Positions 43,787 to 50,916 of a stretch of DNA of 50,916 nucleotides are shown here, piece by piece. Position 1 is the stretch's first letter; every line of letters starts with the position of its first letter. Source of the DNA: Paludibacteraceae bacterium. GTDB lineage: Bacteria; Bacteroidota; Bacteroidia; Bacteroidales; Paludibacteraceae. Under the pieces are notes generated by a model that was given only the letters and a program-made list of their open reading frames with translations, searched no databases and was not told where the DNA came from. The position numbers and the translations under genes were made by a program. Location of the stretch: positions 1-50,916 of the forward strand of contig JAFZGC010000136.1 of the NCBI GenBank assembly GCA_017555595.1, read 5' to 3'.

Positions 43787-44332
43787 CTACTTTTTCCAAA
43801 AATTTGGTACTATTTTCTCTTCTTTTCCTATCCAACGAGCCAAAACAAAGCAATAATCGCTCAATCTGTTCACATAGCGGATCACCCCATCAGGGAGTGC
43901 TCTTTCCTCTGTGTCACACCAGTCCACGATATTACGTTCTAATCGCCTTGCCACCGTTCGACAGACATGGCAGACAGACACCATTTCATCCCCGTATGGC
44001 AGTATAAACTCGCGCAGTTCTGGTAACTCTGCCTGCATCTTGTCAATCCACTTTTCCAACTGACACACAGCATCTTCCGTCACTTCCATATTCGCTCCCG
44101 CCAAGATTGCTCCCACGTCAAACAATCTATTTTGCACCCATGCCAATTGCTCATCCACCACAATATGCCAGATAGGTGATTTAGCTACGATTTTCGCACG
44201 CAACCATCCTACATAGCTATTCAACTCATCCGCTGTTCCGTATGCTTCCAAACGCTTGTTTGACTTACGAACGCGTCCACCTACGGCTAAAGACGTATCA
44301 CCCTTATCGCCTGTTTTCGTGTAAATTTTCAT
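43787..44332 (-). CDS. Cob(I)alamin adenosyltransferase, PduO type
   Basis: The enzyme transfers adenosyl from ATP to cob(I)alamin. It shows the ATP-binding N terminus YTKTGDKGDTSLAVGGRV (4-21), AYGTADELNSYVGWLRA (about 31-47), the CRTVARRLERNIVDW helix and YVNRLSDYCFVLARW near the C terminus. 181 residues is normal. No other cobalamin genes are nearby, so a scavenging role is likely. It overlaps the methyltransferase stop by 4 bp (ATGA). Confidence 0.93.
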   Translation of the reverse strand: MKIYTKTGDKGDTSLAVGGRVRKSNKRLEAYGTADELNSYVGWLRAKIVAKSPIWHIVVDEQLAWVQNRLFDVGAILAGANMEVTEDAVCQLEKWIDKMQAELPELREFILPYGDEMVSVCHVCRTVARRLERNIVDWCDTEERALPDGVIRYVNRLSDYCFVLARWIGKEEKIVPNFWKK

Positions 44333-45144
44333 ATTCTCATTCGATAATGTTTCTTCCAGTAATGTTTATCAAAAAACACAAAACCCATCTGATACAGATC
44401 CATGGTGCTTGTCACACGCTCATCCGCACATATTTCCTCCCATGCTTTCGCCATCTCCTCGTTATAGTGAATATCATCCACCACCAAGACACTCTTCGCA
44501 TGCACTTTAGTTGCCAAAATATTAAAGTACGCGCGTGTACCCGCATACGTGTGGTTTGCATCAATAAATGCCACATCTACCTCTGTCAACTCCTTCGCCA
44601 ACTTTTCCACATTAATCTCGCCCACATGACAGGTTATATTCTTCAATCCTAACGATTTCCAATTCTCATTCGCTATTTGTGCGACCGCCTCACAGCCTTC
44701 ATACGTAATTACCCCATTTCGACTATCCATGGCAGCCATATATGCTGTTGTTACACCCAAACTCGTACCCAATTCCACAATCGTCAATCCCTTCTCACAA
44801 CCAAGCCAGTTCACCAATCGCGCCAACATCTGTGCATATTTCTTTTTTGCCAAGCTGCCCTTCGCAATATCACAGATTTTCTTTTGGCACCCAGTTTCTG
44901 GCTTCTGGATACTAGTTCCTCCGCTTCCATAATCCACGAACTCCACCACTTGCTCGCTCTCCAGCATCTCACGACGCACTTCCTCGATCTGCTGCCAAGC
45001 ATAGAAACTATTTTTATCTGCCATTACCATCCTCACCCACTCAAACAAGTAGGGCGAATGCACACCATGTCCACCTGTATTTCGGGCAGTAAACTGGTGT
45101 TTCACCCACGAGGCTATGCGATATAATCCTACACGTAACAACAT
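44329..45144 (-). CDS. Class I SAM-dependent methyltransferase (methyltransferase-24 type)
   Basis: The 271-residue protein has the SAM motif IVELGTSLGVTTAYMAAM (about 135-152), an acidic motif GVITYEGCE and DVAFIDANHTYAGTRAYFN (about 200-218), which resemble O-methyltransferases. An N-terminal GGHGVHSPYLFEWV is typical of the Bacteroidota group. The target is unknown. ATG 45144 is chosen because the promoter -7 box lies at 45161-45154; a longer frame would begin within it. Confidence 0.85.
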   Translation of the reverse strand: MLLRVGLYRIASWVKHQFTARNTGGHGVHSPYLFEWVRMVMADKNSFYAWQQIEEVRREMLESEQVVEFVDYGSGGTSIQKPETGCQKKICDIAKGSLAKKKYAQMLARLVNWLGCEKGLTIVELGTSLGVTTAYMAAMDSRNGVITYEGCEAVAQIANENWKSLGLKNITCHVGEINVEKLAKELTEVDVAFIDANHTYAGTRAYFNILATKVHAKSVLVVDDIHYNEEMAKAWEEICADERVTSTMDLYQMGFVFFDKHYWKKHYRMRI

Positions 45145-45153
45145 AATTCGCTG

Positions 45154-45201
45154 CAAAGATACAACTTTTTTTGCATATATCAAAAAAAAATCGTACCTTT
45201 G
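45154..45201. promoter_or_regulatory. Overlapping divergent promoters
   Basis: Minus: TATCTTTG (45161-45154) with TTTG (45184-45181). Plus: TTTG (45170-45173) and TACCTTTG (45194-45201). The two promoters interleave, and both predicted starts are within a few nt of their ATG. Confidence 0.8.
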
Positions 45202-45209
45202 CGCCCATT

Positions 45210-46442
45210 ATGTTGCTAAACTATATTTGGATAGGGCTTATAATCCTCGCAATCATCATGGGTTGCGTGCAATTTTGCTTTTTCGGACAAAGCGATATTT
45301 TCACGGAGATTCTCAACTCCACTTTTGCTTCCGCCAAGAATGGTTTTGAAATTTCGCTCGGTCTTACTGGCGTACTTGCCCTTTGGATGGGTATTCTCAA
45401 TATCGGTCAACAAGGTGGCGTAGTCAACACCCTCTCGCGTGGTGTGGCACCATTCTTCCGCCGTATCTTCCCCGAGATACCCAACCGCCATCCCGTCTAT
45501 GGCACCATGTTCATGAACTTTGCCGCCAACATGCTCGGTCTTGACAATGCCGCAACTCCTATGGGGCTCAAGGCTATGGGCGAACTACAAGAACTCAATG
45601 CCGATAAATCCAAGGCCTCCAATGCCATGATCATGTTTGTTGTGCTTGGAGCTAGCGGACTAACTATCATTCCTACCACCATCATGGCATACCGCGCACA
45701 ATTGGGTGCCGCCAACCCCGCCGACGTCTTTCTCCCTCTCTTGATAGCCACCTATTTTTCCACCTTAGGCGGACTACTCGCCTGCTGTGCAGCACAAAAA
45801 ATCAAGATATGGGATAAGGTTGTTTTGGGGGTATTACTCACCCTCACAGCATTGGTAGTGCTTCTTCTTGTTTTGGCACAACATCTCCCAGAAGAGACGC
45901 TTACCACCGCTTCCGCACTCATCGCAGCAGTCATTTTGCTCGGTGTCATTTGCTGGTTCATCATTCAAGCCTCTATTCGCAAAGTAAATGTATATGAAGC
46001 ATTTATCGACGGAGCAAAAGACGGTTTCAAGACTGCCATCGGCATCATCCCCTACCTCATCGCTATTCTCGTAGCTGTGGGCATGTTCCGCGCCAGCGGC
46101 GCCATGGGATTGCTGGAGCAAGGATTGGCGCATCTTTTCTCCCTCATAGGCATCAACCCCGACCTCTCCGCAGCAGTACCAACAGCCATCATGAAGCCAC
46201 TCTCTGGTAGCGGCGCACGTGGCTTGATGATTGAGGCGATGACCACTCATGGCGCCGACTCAATCGTAGGACGTCTCTGTTGCATCCTCCAAGGAACAAC
46301 CGACACCACTTTCTATGTATTAGCCGTTTACTTCGGTAGCGTGGGAATCAAGAACACCCGCCATGCAGTAGTCTGTTGCCTCATTGCCGACCTCATCGGC
46401 GTCATCGCCGCCTTCACCGTCGCCAACATCTTCTTCGGATAA
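45210..46442 (+). CDS. Nucleoside-recognition (SpmA/SpmB fused) membrane protein
   Basis: The 410-residue protein has about ten membrane helices and two tandem Gate domains. The first half shows FMNFAANMLGLDNAATPMGLKAM (about 101-123) and the second MFRASGAMGLLEQGL with AVPTAIMKPLSGSGARGLM (about 322-340), matching fused SpmA and SpmB of Bacillus. The transported solute is not known. ATG 45210 lies 8 nt after the -7 box; the earlier frame start at 45171 would be within the promoter. Confidence 0.88.
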   Translation: MLLNYIWIGLIILAIIMGCVQFCFFGQSDIFTEILNSTFASAKNGFEISLGLTGVLALWMGILNIGQQGGVVNTLSRGVAPFFRRIFPEIPNRHPVYGTMFMNFAANMLGLDNAATPMGLKAMGELQELNADKSKASNAMIMFVVLGASGLTIIPTTIMAYRAQLGAANPADVFLPLLIATYFSTLGGLLACCAAQKIKIWDKVVLGVLLTLTALVVLLLVLAQHLPEETLTTASALIAAVILLGVICWFIIQASIRKVNVYEAFIDGAKDGFKTAIGIIPYLIAILVAVGMFRASGAMGLLEQGLAHLFSLIGINPDLSAAVPTAIMKPLSGSGARGLMIEAMTTHGADSIVGRLCCILQGTTDTTFYVLAVYFGSVGIKNTRHAVVCCLIADLIGVIAAFTVANIFFG

Positions 46443-46454
46443 CCACACTAAACA

Positions 46455-46488
46455 CTAAACAGTAGCGGCTTTGCCGCGTTCACTAAAC
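46455..46488 (-). repeat. GTTTAG-flanked hairpin repeat, copy 2
   Basis: CTAAAC at both ends encloses GCGGC-TTT-GCCGC (46465-46477). Read on the minus strand it matches the plan of 8611-8646, with a different stem. It occupies the spacer before ybeY. Confidence 0.7.
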
Positions 46489-46494
46489 ACGAAC

Positions 46495-46926
46495 ATGATC
46501 ACCTTCCAAGCTGACAACATCCCCATGCCTGCCATTGACTTCCGCAAAGTCGAGCAATGGATCAAGAGCACCGCAGCTCAATACGGCTATTCCGTAGGCG
46601 AACTCAACTATATCTTTTGTGATGACGAGAAGATTCTCGCTGTCAACAAGGAGTTTCTCCAGCACGACTACTACACCGATGTTATTACCTTTGATTATAC
46701 CACGCGTACACGCGTGAATGGCGACATATATATCTCTCTTGATACCGTCGCCACCAATGCCGAACAGGTTGGAGCACCTTTCCTCCACGAACTCCATCGC
46801 ATCATCATTCACGGTTTACTCCATCTCACAGGGCAAGCGGACAAAACCCCTGAGACCAAAGCTCAGATGACCGCCAAAGAGGAAGACGCCCTCCGCATCC
46901 TCCACGTTCTTCGACAATTTAGTTGA
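46495..46926 (+). CDS. ybeY: Endoribonuclease YbeY (rRNA maturation)
   Basis: The 143-residue protein has SVGELNYIFCDDEKILAVNKEFLQHDYYTDVITFD (about 18-52) and the metal-binding HELHRIIIHGLLHLTG (about 99-114). Family members act in 16S rRNA 3'-end maturation and ribosome quality control. The canonical third histidine of H-G-x-L-H-L-x-G-x-D-H is not seen: the sequence reads GQADKTPE. I recall the same in other Bacteroidota. ATG 46495 is just after the hairpin repeat. Confidence 0.93.
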   Translation: MITFQADNIPMPAIDFRKVEQWIKSTAAQYGYSVGELNYIFCDDEKILAVNKEFLQHDYYTDVITFDYTTRTRVNGDIYISLDTVATNAEQVGAPFLHELHRIIIHGLLHLTGQADKTPETKAQMTAKEEDALRILHVLRQFS

Positions 46927-47120
46927 AACCTATGGTATTAACTTAAGATTCAGCGCACGAGCAGAGCGAGGAGCGGTGGTAATTTATTACGGAGTACATC
47001 GAAATGAAGATGGCACACGCATTGCAAATAAGATTTATAAGATTTCTCGCGCTTTGCGCGTAGGAACTTCCGTCTCTTTCAACTAATTTGACGAAGAGCC
47101 CCGAAATGCCCTTGTAAATC

Positions 47121-47175
47121 TTTAGTTATTCTTTAGTTATTCATTAGTGATTTATTAGTTATTCTTTAGTTATTC
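47121..47175. repeat. 11-bp tandem repeat array, 5 units
   Basis: Five units of TTTAGTTATTC type; three identical, the third (ATTAGTGATTT) and fourth (ATTAGTTATTC) varied. Exactly 55 bp, the same as the array at 30030-30084. Confidence 0.9.
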
Positions 47176-47256
47176 AGCAGCTTCCCCTATAGGAAACTTT
47201 GCCTTTATTGTGCATTTCGTTCGCATTTTTGCAGACTGTGTCTTTGCCTCCAAACC

Positions 47257-47290
47257 CTAAACAGTAGGCGCTTTGTGACATCCTATAAAC
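47257..47290 (-). repeat. Decayed GTTTAG-type hairpin repeat, copy 3
   Basis: CTAAACAGTAG (47257-47267) matches copy 2 exactly; the stem GCGC-TTT-GTG is degenerate and the far end reads CTATAAAC. Confidence 0.45.
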
Positions 47291-47291
47291 A

Positions 47292-47326
47292 AAAAATCGC
47301 GAATAATTAATACATTCGCGATTTTT
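47292..47326. terminator. Bidirectional intrinsic terminator
   Basis: A perfect 13-bp stem AAAAATCGCGAAT/ATTCGCGATTTTT with a 9-nt loop. It insulates leader B from upstream transcription. Confidence 0.9.
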
Positions 47327-47327
47327 A

Positions 47328-47359
47328 TTTGCACATCCGAAAATTTTGTTGTACCTTTG
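47328..47359 (+). promoter_or_regulatory. Promoter of leader B / vWA gene
   Basis: TTTG (47328-47331), 20 nt, TACCTTTG (47352-47359), directly after the terminator and 436 nt before the ATG. Confidence 0.85.
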
Positions 47360-47668
47360 CAGCGTAAACCTGCGCCAAGGGGATGTCTGACATCACAGGC
47401 GGAGGGTAGCAGACATATTAAAAAGGCGTTTATTGCGCTCTGTTCTGACGAATTGAAATCTCGCAAGTTTCACGGAATTTCAGGACTTAGCAACGATAGA
47501 TGCCCTACGGGATATGAAATATCCCTCTTGTGCCTATTTGGTACGTCTTTTGCGTATATACACATGCGCACACGCGTACCTTAACTATGTAGCACGAGAG
47601 TATTTTATATTCGGCGTGGGCTTCGCGTTGTCGGTTCTAAATTCCAAGGCAATGCGAGAGCCTCAATT

Positions 47669-47704
47669 CGTGGAACGACAACAGTCGGAATCCACGTTTT
47701 TTTT
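47669..47704 (+). terminator. Terminator-like hairpin inside leader B
   Basis: CGTGGA/TCCACG with an inner CGAC/GTCG stem is followed by eight T (47697-47704), 92 nt upstream of the vWA gene start. Its 5' arm shares two to three bases with the closing arm of the large element, so the two could compete slightly. Confidence 0.65.
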
Positions 47705-47743
47705 ATATGCCTCTAAAATTGTTAAACAACCAAACAAATAACA

Positions 47744-47779
47744 AACGGAGGCCGCCGAAAATCCGATGAAGAGTAGGCA
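47744..47779 (+). promoter_or_regulatory. Conserved pre-start block of leader B
   Basis: It matches 17603-17638 at 30 of 36 positions and also ends 16 nt before the ATG. Confidence 0.8.
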
Positions 47780-47795
47780 AGAAAAATAATTTCGT

Positions 47796-49439
47796 ATGAA
47801 AAAAATTAATCTATTATTCACATTCTTGTTATGTGTGAGTGTAATTTTCGCACAACAAACAAAGCGTGTTCATCCAGACAAAGCAACGCATTACATCAAA
47901 GGAGATTTTACTGCGAGTATGCAAGATGGTAAACCCGTTTACAAGTTGCGTAACGTAAGTACTGAAGGAATCTCATTCCATCAAGCAGATACTTACTATG
48001 GGGAAATTACTGATTTAGGAGATTTATGTTTTACGTTTGATAGTGCTAGAACCACATACCCTGGTGGTTTTGCAGAAAACGATTTAGTATTTTGGTTTTA
48101 TGATAAAGAAATTGGTGAATGGCAACCTGACATTGAGATACGACAAGCTACAGGTAGTTTTGACAATCGTAAGATTATGACCATCATGTTGGTACTGGAC
48201 TGTAGTACCTCTTTAGGAAAAGATTTTTCAAGAGTAAAAGCAGGTGCAAAATATTTTTTGGAAAAATTGGTTTCTGCTTCAACCACAGGCAATGTGCGTA
48301 TTGGTATTATTGGATTTTCATCTTTGAAAAACACAAACAATGGAATTCTTCCTATTCAAAAATTAACGACAGAGAACTATCATAACATGTTGAATTTCAT
48401 TGACAATTTAACAATGGATAATGGTACTGCATTGTATTATGCTATTGATAAATCGGTCAATGCATTGGACCAATATGCCAACTCGTTAATGGGAGAAGAT
48501 GTAGAAAATTATGCTCGTTCATGCATTGTAACATTTACAGATGGTATTGATCAAACTTCCCAAGATTTAACAAATGGGATATTAAATGCAGACATCTACT
48601 ACGAAAAAATTAAAAATGATGTTATCAAACGTCCTATCAAGAACAAGAAGATTGATAGTTATATCATCTCTGTGCAAGGTATAGATATAACAACGCAGGG
48701 CATGAAAAATAAATTCGATAAGGTATTAAGCAATATTGTAAGCGTAGAAAGCAATTACATGAAAATCGAACAAATTACAGCATTGCGGACTAAATTTGGC
48801 GAAATAGCAGACAACCTTATCAATAGTTGGCAGGTATTAAATTGTTATGTACCTGCGGCTCGTCAAGGACAAGTTTGTTGGACAATGGGAGAAGAGAAAA
48901 AGGTAAAACCTATCAGAGAAAAAACAATGTTATTAGGATTAAATGTAGGAGGTGCTGCACCTTTATATTTCGCCTATGATGGAGTTTATCGTAAAGGATT
49001 TGATATGACACTCGGACTTGATTTGGCTTATCCAATTACTAAAAACTTTGCGCTTGGTTTCTATTGCCAATCAGGTCTAGGATTTAGACAAGAATCAGAA
49101 TGGAGCATATTGACAGAATCATATCGTTCTTGTCATTGGTCTGATACATGGCTCTGGGAAATGAATACTGGCTTGCTAATGACAATGGGAGATATGCGTC
49201 AGAAAAATGCATTCTTATTAGGACTTGGTGCTGGAGTGTTGGGCAATTGGTATCACGATTGGTCTTTCAACATGCGTCTTGGATTTGTAAATCATACGGG
49301 CGTGTATATGTCCTTTGATTTAAATACTGATTTTGGATTAGGATATGGTGTAGGACCAAAAGGCGAAGAGTCTATAACTTATTTTAGACCTGCCATTAGC
49401 ATTGGTTACAACTTTGGCGCATTATATAATGTAAAATAA
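47796..49439 (+). CDS. Secreted vWA-domain protein with C-terminal beta-barrel-like half
   Basis: A signal peptide (MKKINLLFTFLLCVSVIFAQ) is followed by an N-terminal beta region and a von Willebrand A domain (about 125-350). The MIDAS residues are visible: DCSTS (135-139), the Thr in DNGTALYYAID (about 208-218) and TFTDGID (about 248-254). From about residue 385 the sequence alternates aromatic/glycine strands (LGLNVGGAAPLYFAY, ISIGYNFGALYNVK at the end), like an outer-membrane barrel. A vWA-plus-barrel plan suggests a surface adhesion or assembly protein that binds a partner through a metal ion; the partner is unknown. It is read from leader B and is followed by a lipoprotein gene. Confidence 0.8.
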   Translation: MKKINLLFTFLLCVSVIFAQQTKRVHPDKATHYIKGDFTASMQDGKPVYKLRNVSTEGISFHQADTYYGEITDLGDLCFTFDSARTTYPGGFAENDLVFWFYDKEIGEWQPDIEIRQATGSFDNRKIMTIMLVLDCSTSLGKDFSRVKAGAKYFLEKLVSASTTGNVRIGIIGFSSLKNTNNGILPIQKLTTENYHNMLNFIDNLTMDNGTALYYAIDKSVNALDQYANSLMGEDVENYARSCIVTFTDGIDQTSQDLTNGILNADIYYEKIKNDVIKRPIKNKKIDSYIISVQGIDITTQGMKNKFDKVLSNIVSVESNYMKIEQITALRTKFGEIADNLINSWQVLNCYVPAARQGQVCWTMGEEKKVKPIREKTMLLGLNVGGAAPLYFAYDGVYRKGFDMTLGLDLAYPITKNFALGFYCQSGLGFRQESEWSILTESYRSCHWSDTWLWEMNTGLLMTMGDMRQKNAFLLGLGAGVLGNWYHDWSFNMRLGFVNHTGVYMSFDLNTDFGLGYGVGPKGEESITYFRPAISIGYNFGALYNVK

Positions 49440-49500
49440 CGGATTTGACAATATATCCAGCAAAACTTAACTAACACTAAATTTAACGAACTATTGGAAT

Positions 49501-50133
49501 ATGAAAACTTTATTAAAAACTGCAACTATATTCGCAATCAGTATTTTCTGTTGAGCGTGTACTCCTAATGTCCCTGATCTTCCTATCTACATCCATCAAA
49601 GTGGTTGGGGGTATAGTTACCATTCTTATGATTATGTAGTAGAAACAATGCAAAGACGCCCTAGTGGACAATTTTCATACACAGGCACTTGGAAAGGAGG
49701 AACAATATCATTGAGTACAAATTCTAGCGGTTATCATTATGATTGGGATTATGGTCAAGATGTCATGAGATTTTACGAAGGGGACATTTCTGGTGCATCA
49801 GACCTCTATTGGGGAGAAATTGTTCAGTACATCTATTCGCCATCGTCTCAATCTTTAGAAGTTGTTCCTACGGGAACTACTCCTACTTATTATTGTTATT
49901 GCGATTATGAATGGAAGAAGATGTCTCCTGATAAAGACGGAACTTTTTCATGTATTGCATATCATGGTAATGATGATATCTACATTAACACTCTTACTCC
50001 TCACGACGAGTACGGTTATATCGAAAATAAATCCCTTGGATCATTAGAATTTTATTATGATTATTATAATGGTTCTAGAATAAAATACATATTTAATCCA
50101 AAAACAAAAAAATTAACGGTAACCGAACTATAA
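49501..50133 (+). pseudogene. Lipoprotein gene interrupted by an in-frame TGA in the signal peptide
   Basis: From ATG 49501 the frame reads MKTLLKTATIFAISIFC, then TGA (49552-49554), then ACTPNVPDLPIYIHQ and on without another stop to 50131. The residues around the stop form a lipobox (FC-stop-A-C), so a single-base change of TGG or TGT would explain it. The body is Tyr/Ser/Gly-rich with FSYTGTWKGGTISLSTNSSG and a beta-strand-like end (IKYIFNPKTKKLTV). Other genes here end with TGA, so code reassignment is unlikely. A shorter protein could start at ATG 49648 but would lack a signal. It lies 61 nt after the vWA gene. Confidence 0.75.
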
Positions 50134-50185
50134 CCAATCGTAGATAACTTTTGAGTGAAGTTTTTAAGAGCGTTAAGATAATAGA

Positions 50186-50221
50186 AGAAAAAGGTTGTCA
50201 TAAATTGGCAATCTTTTTCTT
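50186..50221 (+). terminator. Intrinsic terminator after the vWA-lipoprotein unit
   Basis: A 12-bp stem AGAAAAAGGTTG/CAATCTTTTTCT (one G-T pair) with an 11-nt loop, in a T-rich context. An outer inverted repeat ACTTTTGAGT (50147-50156)/ACTCAAAAGT (50247-50256) encloses it. Confidence 0.8.
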
Positions 50222-50434
50222 TATTTGCAGAGTTTTCGAGATAGCAACTCAAAAGTGTGACGAATGTGTTGTTTAATTCATACAAGAAATAAAAAGGGAT
50301 ATTGCCCCCCGCTATAACATAGACAGAATATATCGTGTACGATAAGATTGCGACGAGAAGGGTAAATTTGTAGTTATTTGCGAATGGGAGATGAATGGCA
50401 AAATAAAACAAAAATACACTTTTTCACTTAATCT

Positions 50435-50466
50435 CTTGCATAATTGCATTTTTTTTCGTACCTTTG
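50435..50466 (+). promoter_or_regulatory. Promoter of the EF-G paralogue
   Basis: CTTG (50435-50438), 20 nt, TACCTTTG (50459-50466); leader of about 100 nt follows. Confidence 0.75.
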
Positions 50467-50572
50467 CAAGCAATATCTATTATGCGCTCCCAAAAAAGCC
50501 ATTAAGGTGGGCGATAAAGATATCCGAAATACCGAAAAAAACATATACTTAACATCTAAAACTAAACACGTT

Positions 50573-50916
50573 ATGGCTAAAGTTTATCAAGCTAACGAGA
50601 TTAAGAACATTGCCCTCATGGGTGGCAGTGGCTCGGGTAAGACTACCCTTATGGAATCCATGCTCTTCGAGTGCGGGGTCATTAAGCGTCGTGGTTCTGT
50701 AGAAACACAATCTACTGTCTGCGACTATTTCCCAGTGGAAAAAGAATACGGCTATTCCGTCTTTTCTTCAGTATGTAACATCGAGTTCAATAACAAGAAA
50801 CTCAATATCATCGACTGCCCAGGTGCAGACGACTTCTGCGGTGGCGCTATCACAGCCCTCCACGTTTCTGATACTGCTATCATCACCCTCACCGCAAATG
50901 GTGGTGTTGAGGTAGG
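50573..50916 (+). CDS. Elongation factor G paralogue (EF-G2 type), 5' part only
   Basis: 114 codons are visible before the window ends. The P-loop reads MGGSGSGKTTLMESMLFECG (about 17-36) and the switch II region IIDCPGADDF (about 79-88). Canonical EF-G has DTPGHVDF; here the catalytic His is replaced by Ala and Thr by Cys. A Bacteroides EF-G2 paralogue that works without GTP hydrolysis and is important in starvation and gut colonisation is known; this gene looks like that type. G4, G5 and domains II-V are outside the window. Confidence 0.85.
   Translation, partial: MAKVYQANEIKNIALMGGSGSGKTTLMESMLFECGVIKRRGSVETQSTVCDYFPVEKEYGYSVFSSVCNIEFNNKKLNIIDCPGADDFCGGAITALHVSDTAIITLTANGGVEV

Larger units (their letters stand above)
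46927..47351. other. Intergenic region downstream of ybeY
   Basis: It contains an open stretch without a start codon (to TAA near 47085; includes IYYGVHRNEDGTRIANKIYK) that may be a gene remnant, a CGCGC-TTT-GCGCG hairpin (47048-47060), the 11-bp array, a decayed GTTTAG-type hairpin (47257-47290) and a terminator. Confidence 0.6.
47366..47795 (+). ncRNA. Structured leader RNA, copy B
   Basis: Same layout as leader A: first hairpin (CGCC/GGCG 47373-47401 with inner GATGTC/GACATC); box AGACATATTAAA (47411-47422), 51 nt after the -7 box as in A; a large branched element closed by ACGAATTGA/TCAATTCGT (47448-47671) with TCTCGCA/TGCGAGA, GGAATTT/AAATTCC, GGGATAT/ATATCCC and GGTACG/CGTACC arms; a hairpin CGTGGA/TCCACG (47669-47696) followed by eight T; an A-rich linker; the conserved block 47744-47779; 16 nt; ATG. 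The hairpin plus T8 looks like an intrinsic terminator within the leader, so attenuation is possible. No known riboswitch class is recognised. Confidence 0.75.
50134..50572. other. Intergenic region before the EF-G paralogue
   Basis: It holds the terminator, the outer inverted repeat and the promoter of the next gene. No convincing gene is seen at 50260-50430. Confidence 0.65.

Noticed and set aside
46927..47085. A further gene after ybeY
   Set aside because: The open stretch has no usable start codon and begins in ybeY in another frame; at best a remnant, so it is noted only as part of the intergenic region.
49552..49554. TGA read as Trp or selenocysteine
   Set aside because: Other genes in the window end with TGA (for example rsmH and murG-region neighbours use normal stops), and no SECIS-like need is apparent; nonsense mutation is simpler.
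50064..50411. 115-codon minus-strand frame overlapping the interrupted lipoprotein gene
   Set aside because: It spans the terminator and an inverted repeat and lacks a promoter or domain.

Overview
The window is a piece of chromosome from a member of the Bacteroidales (phylum Bacteroidota). This is inferred from the gene set and signals: a SusC/RagA-type TonB-dependent transporter, the type IX secretion core PorP-GldK-GldL-GldM-GldN, the gene order ftsX-DUF3098-uppP-truB-queA, and promoters of the Bacteroidota type (TTTG, about 20 nt, TAnnTTTG). I can read at least ten such promoters with 19 to 21 nt spacing. I see no Shine-Dalgarno pattern, no rRNA, no tRNA, no CRISPR array, no transposase and no integrase. 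The family is not decidable from sequence alone; a Paludibacteraceae- or Porphyromonas-like lineage is a guess.

Layout. 1-2577 (-): 5' portion of a susC gene. 2578-3428: repeat-rich intergenic DNA. 3429-13674 (+): the division and cell wall (dcw) cluster mraZ-rsmH-ftsL-ftsI-murE-mraY-murD-ftsW-murG, closed by a strong terminator and without the usual murC-ftsQ-ftsA-ftsZ tail. 13743-17179 (-): rpsO, a coiled-coil membrane protein, murF, an esterase-like protein. 17180-17978 (+): a long structured leader and a small lipoprotein. 18084-24341 (-): a FAD oxidoreductase, recA, a DUF4465 secreted protein, a lipid-anchored nitroreductase, topB. 24369-27511 (-): exopolysaccharide tyrosine autokinase and export lipoprotein. 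27836-29936 (+): rplU-rpmA-serS. 30239-30784 (+): a lipoprotein. 30812-36668 (-): polA, ung, queA, truB, uppP, DUF3098. 36658-43694 (-): ftsX, gldN, gldM, gldL, gldK, porP and a DUF2795 protein. 43787-45144 (-): cobalamin adenosyltransferase and a methyltransferase. 45210-46926 (+): nucleoside-recognition transporter-like protein and ybeY. 47360-50133 (+): a second long structured leader, a vWA/beta-barrel protein and a lipoprotein gene with an in-frame stop. 50573-end (+): the start of a GTPase-deficient-looking EF-G paralogue.

The genes are mostly envelope-centred: peptidoglycan precursor synthesis and division, undecaprenyl-phosphate recycling (uppP), capsule export, type IX secretion and outer-membrane uptake, with DNA repair and translation genes between.

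The most interesting content is non-coding. (1) Two genes far apart (17655 and 47796) share a long 5' leader architecture: identical spacing from promoter to an AGACATATTAAA box (51 nt), a large hairpin of unrelated sequence in each copy, and a 36-nt block (30 of 36 identical) ending exactly 16 nt before each ATG. (2) Three intergenic arrays have an exact 11-bp period (9, 5 and 5 units). (3) Several families of short GC-rich hairpin repeats occur between genes and inside coding sequences (rsmH, the FAD oxidoreductase, murF), where they are translated in frame. (4) A hairpin repeat flanked by GTTTAG occurs after murE and before ybeY with different but self-complementary stems. All motif comparisons were done by eye.
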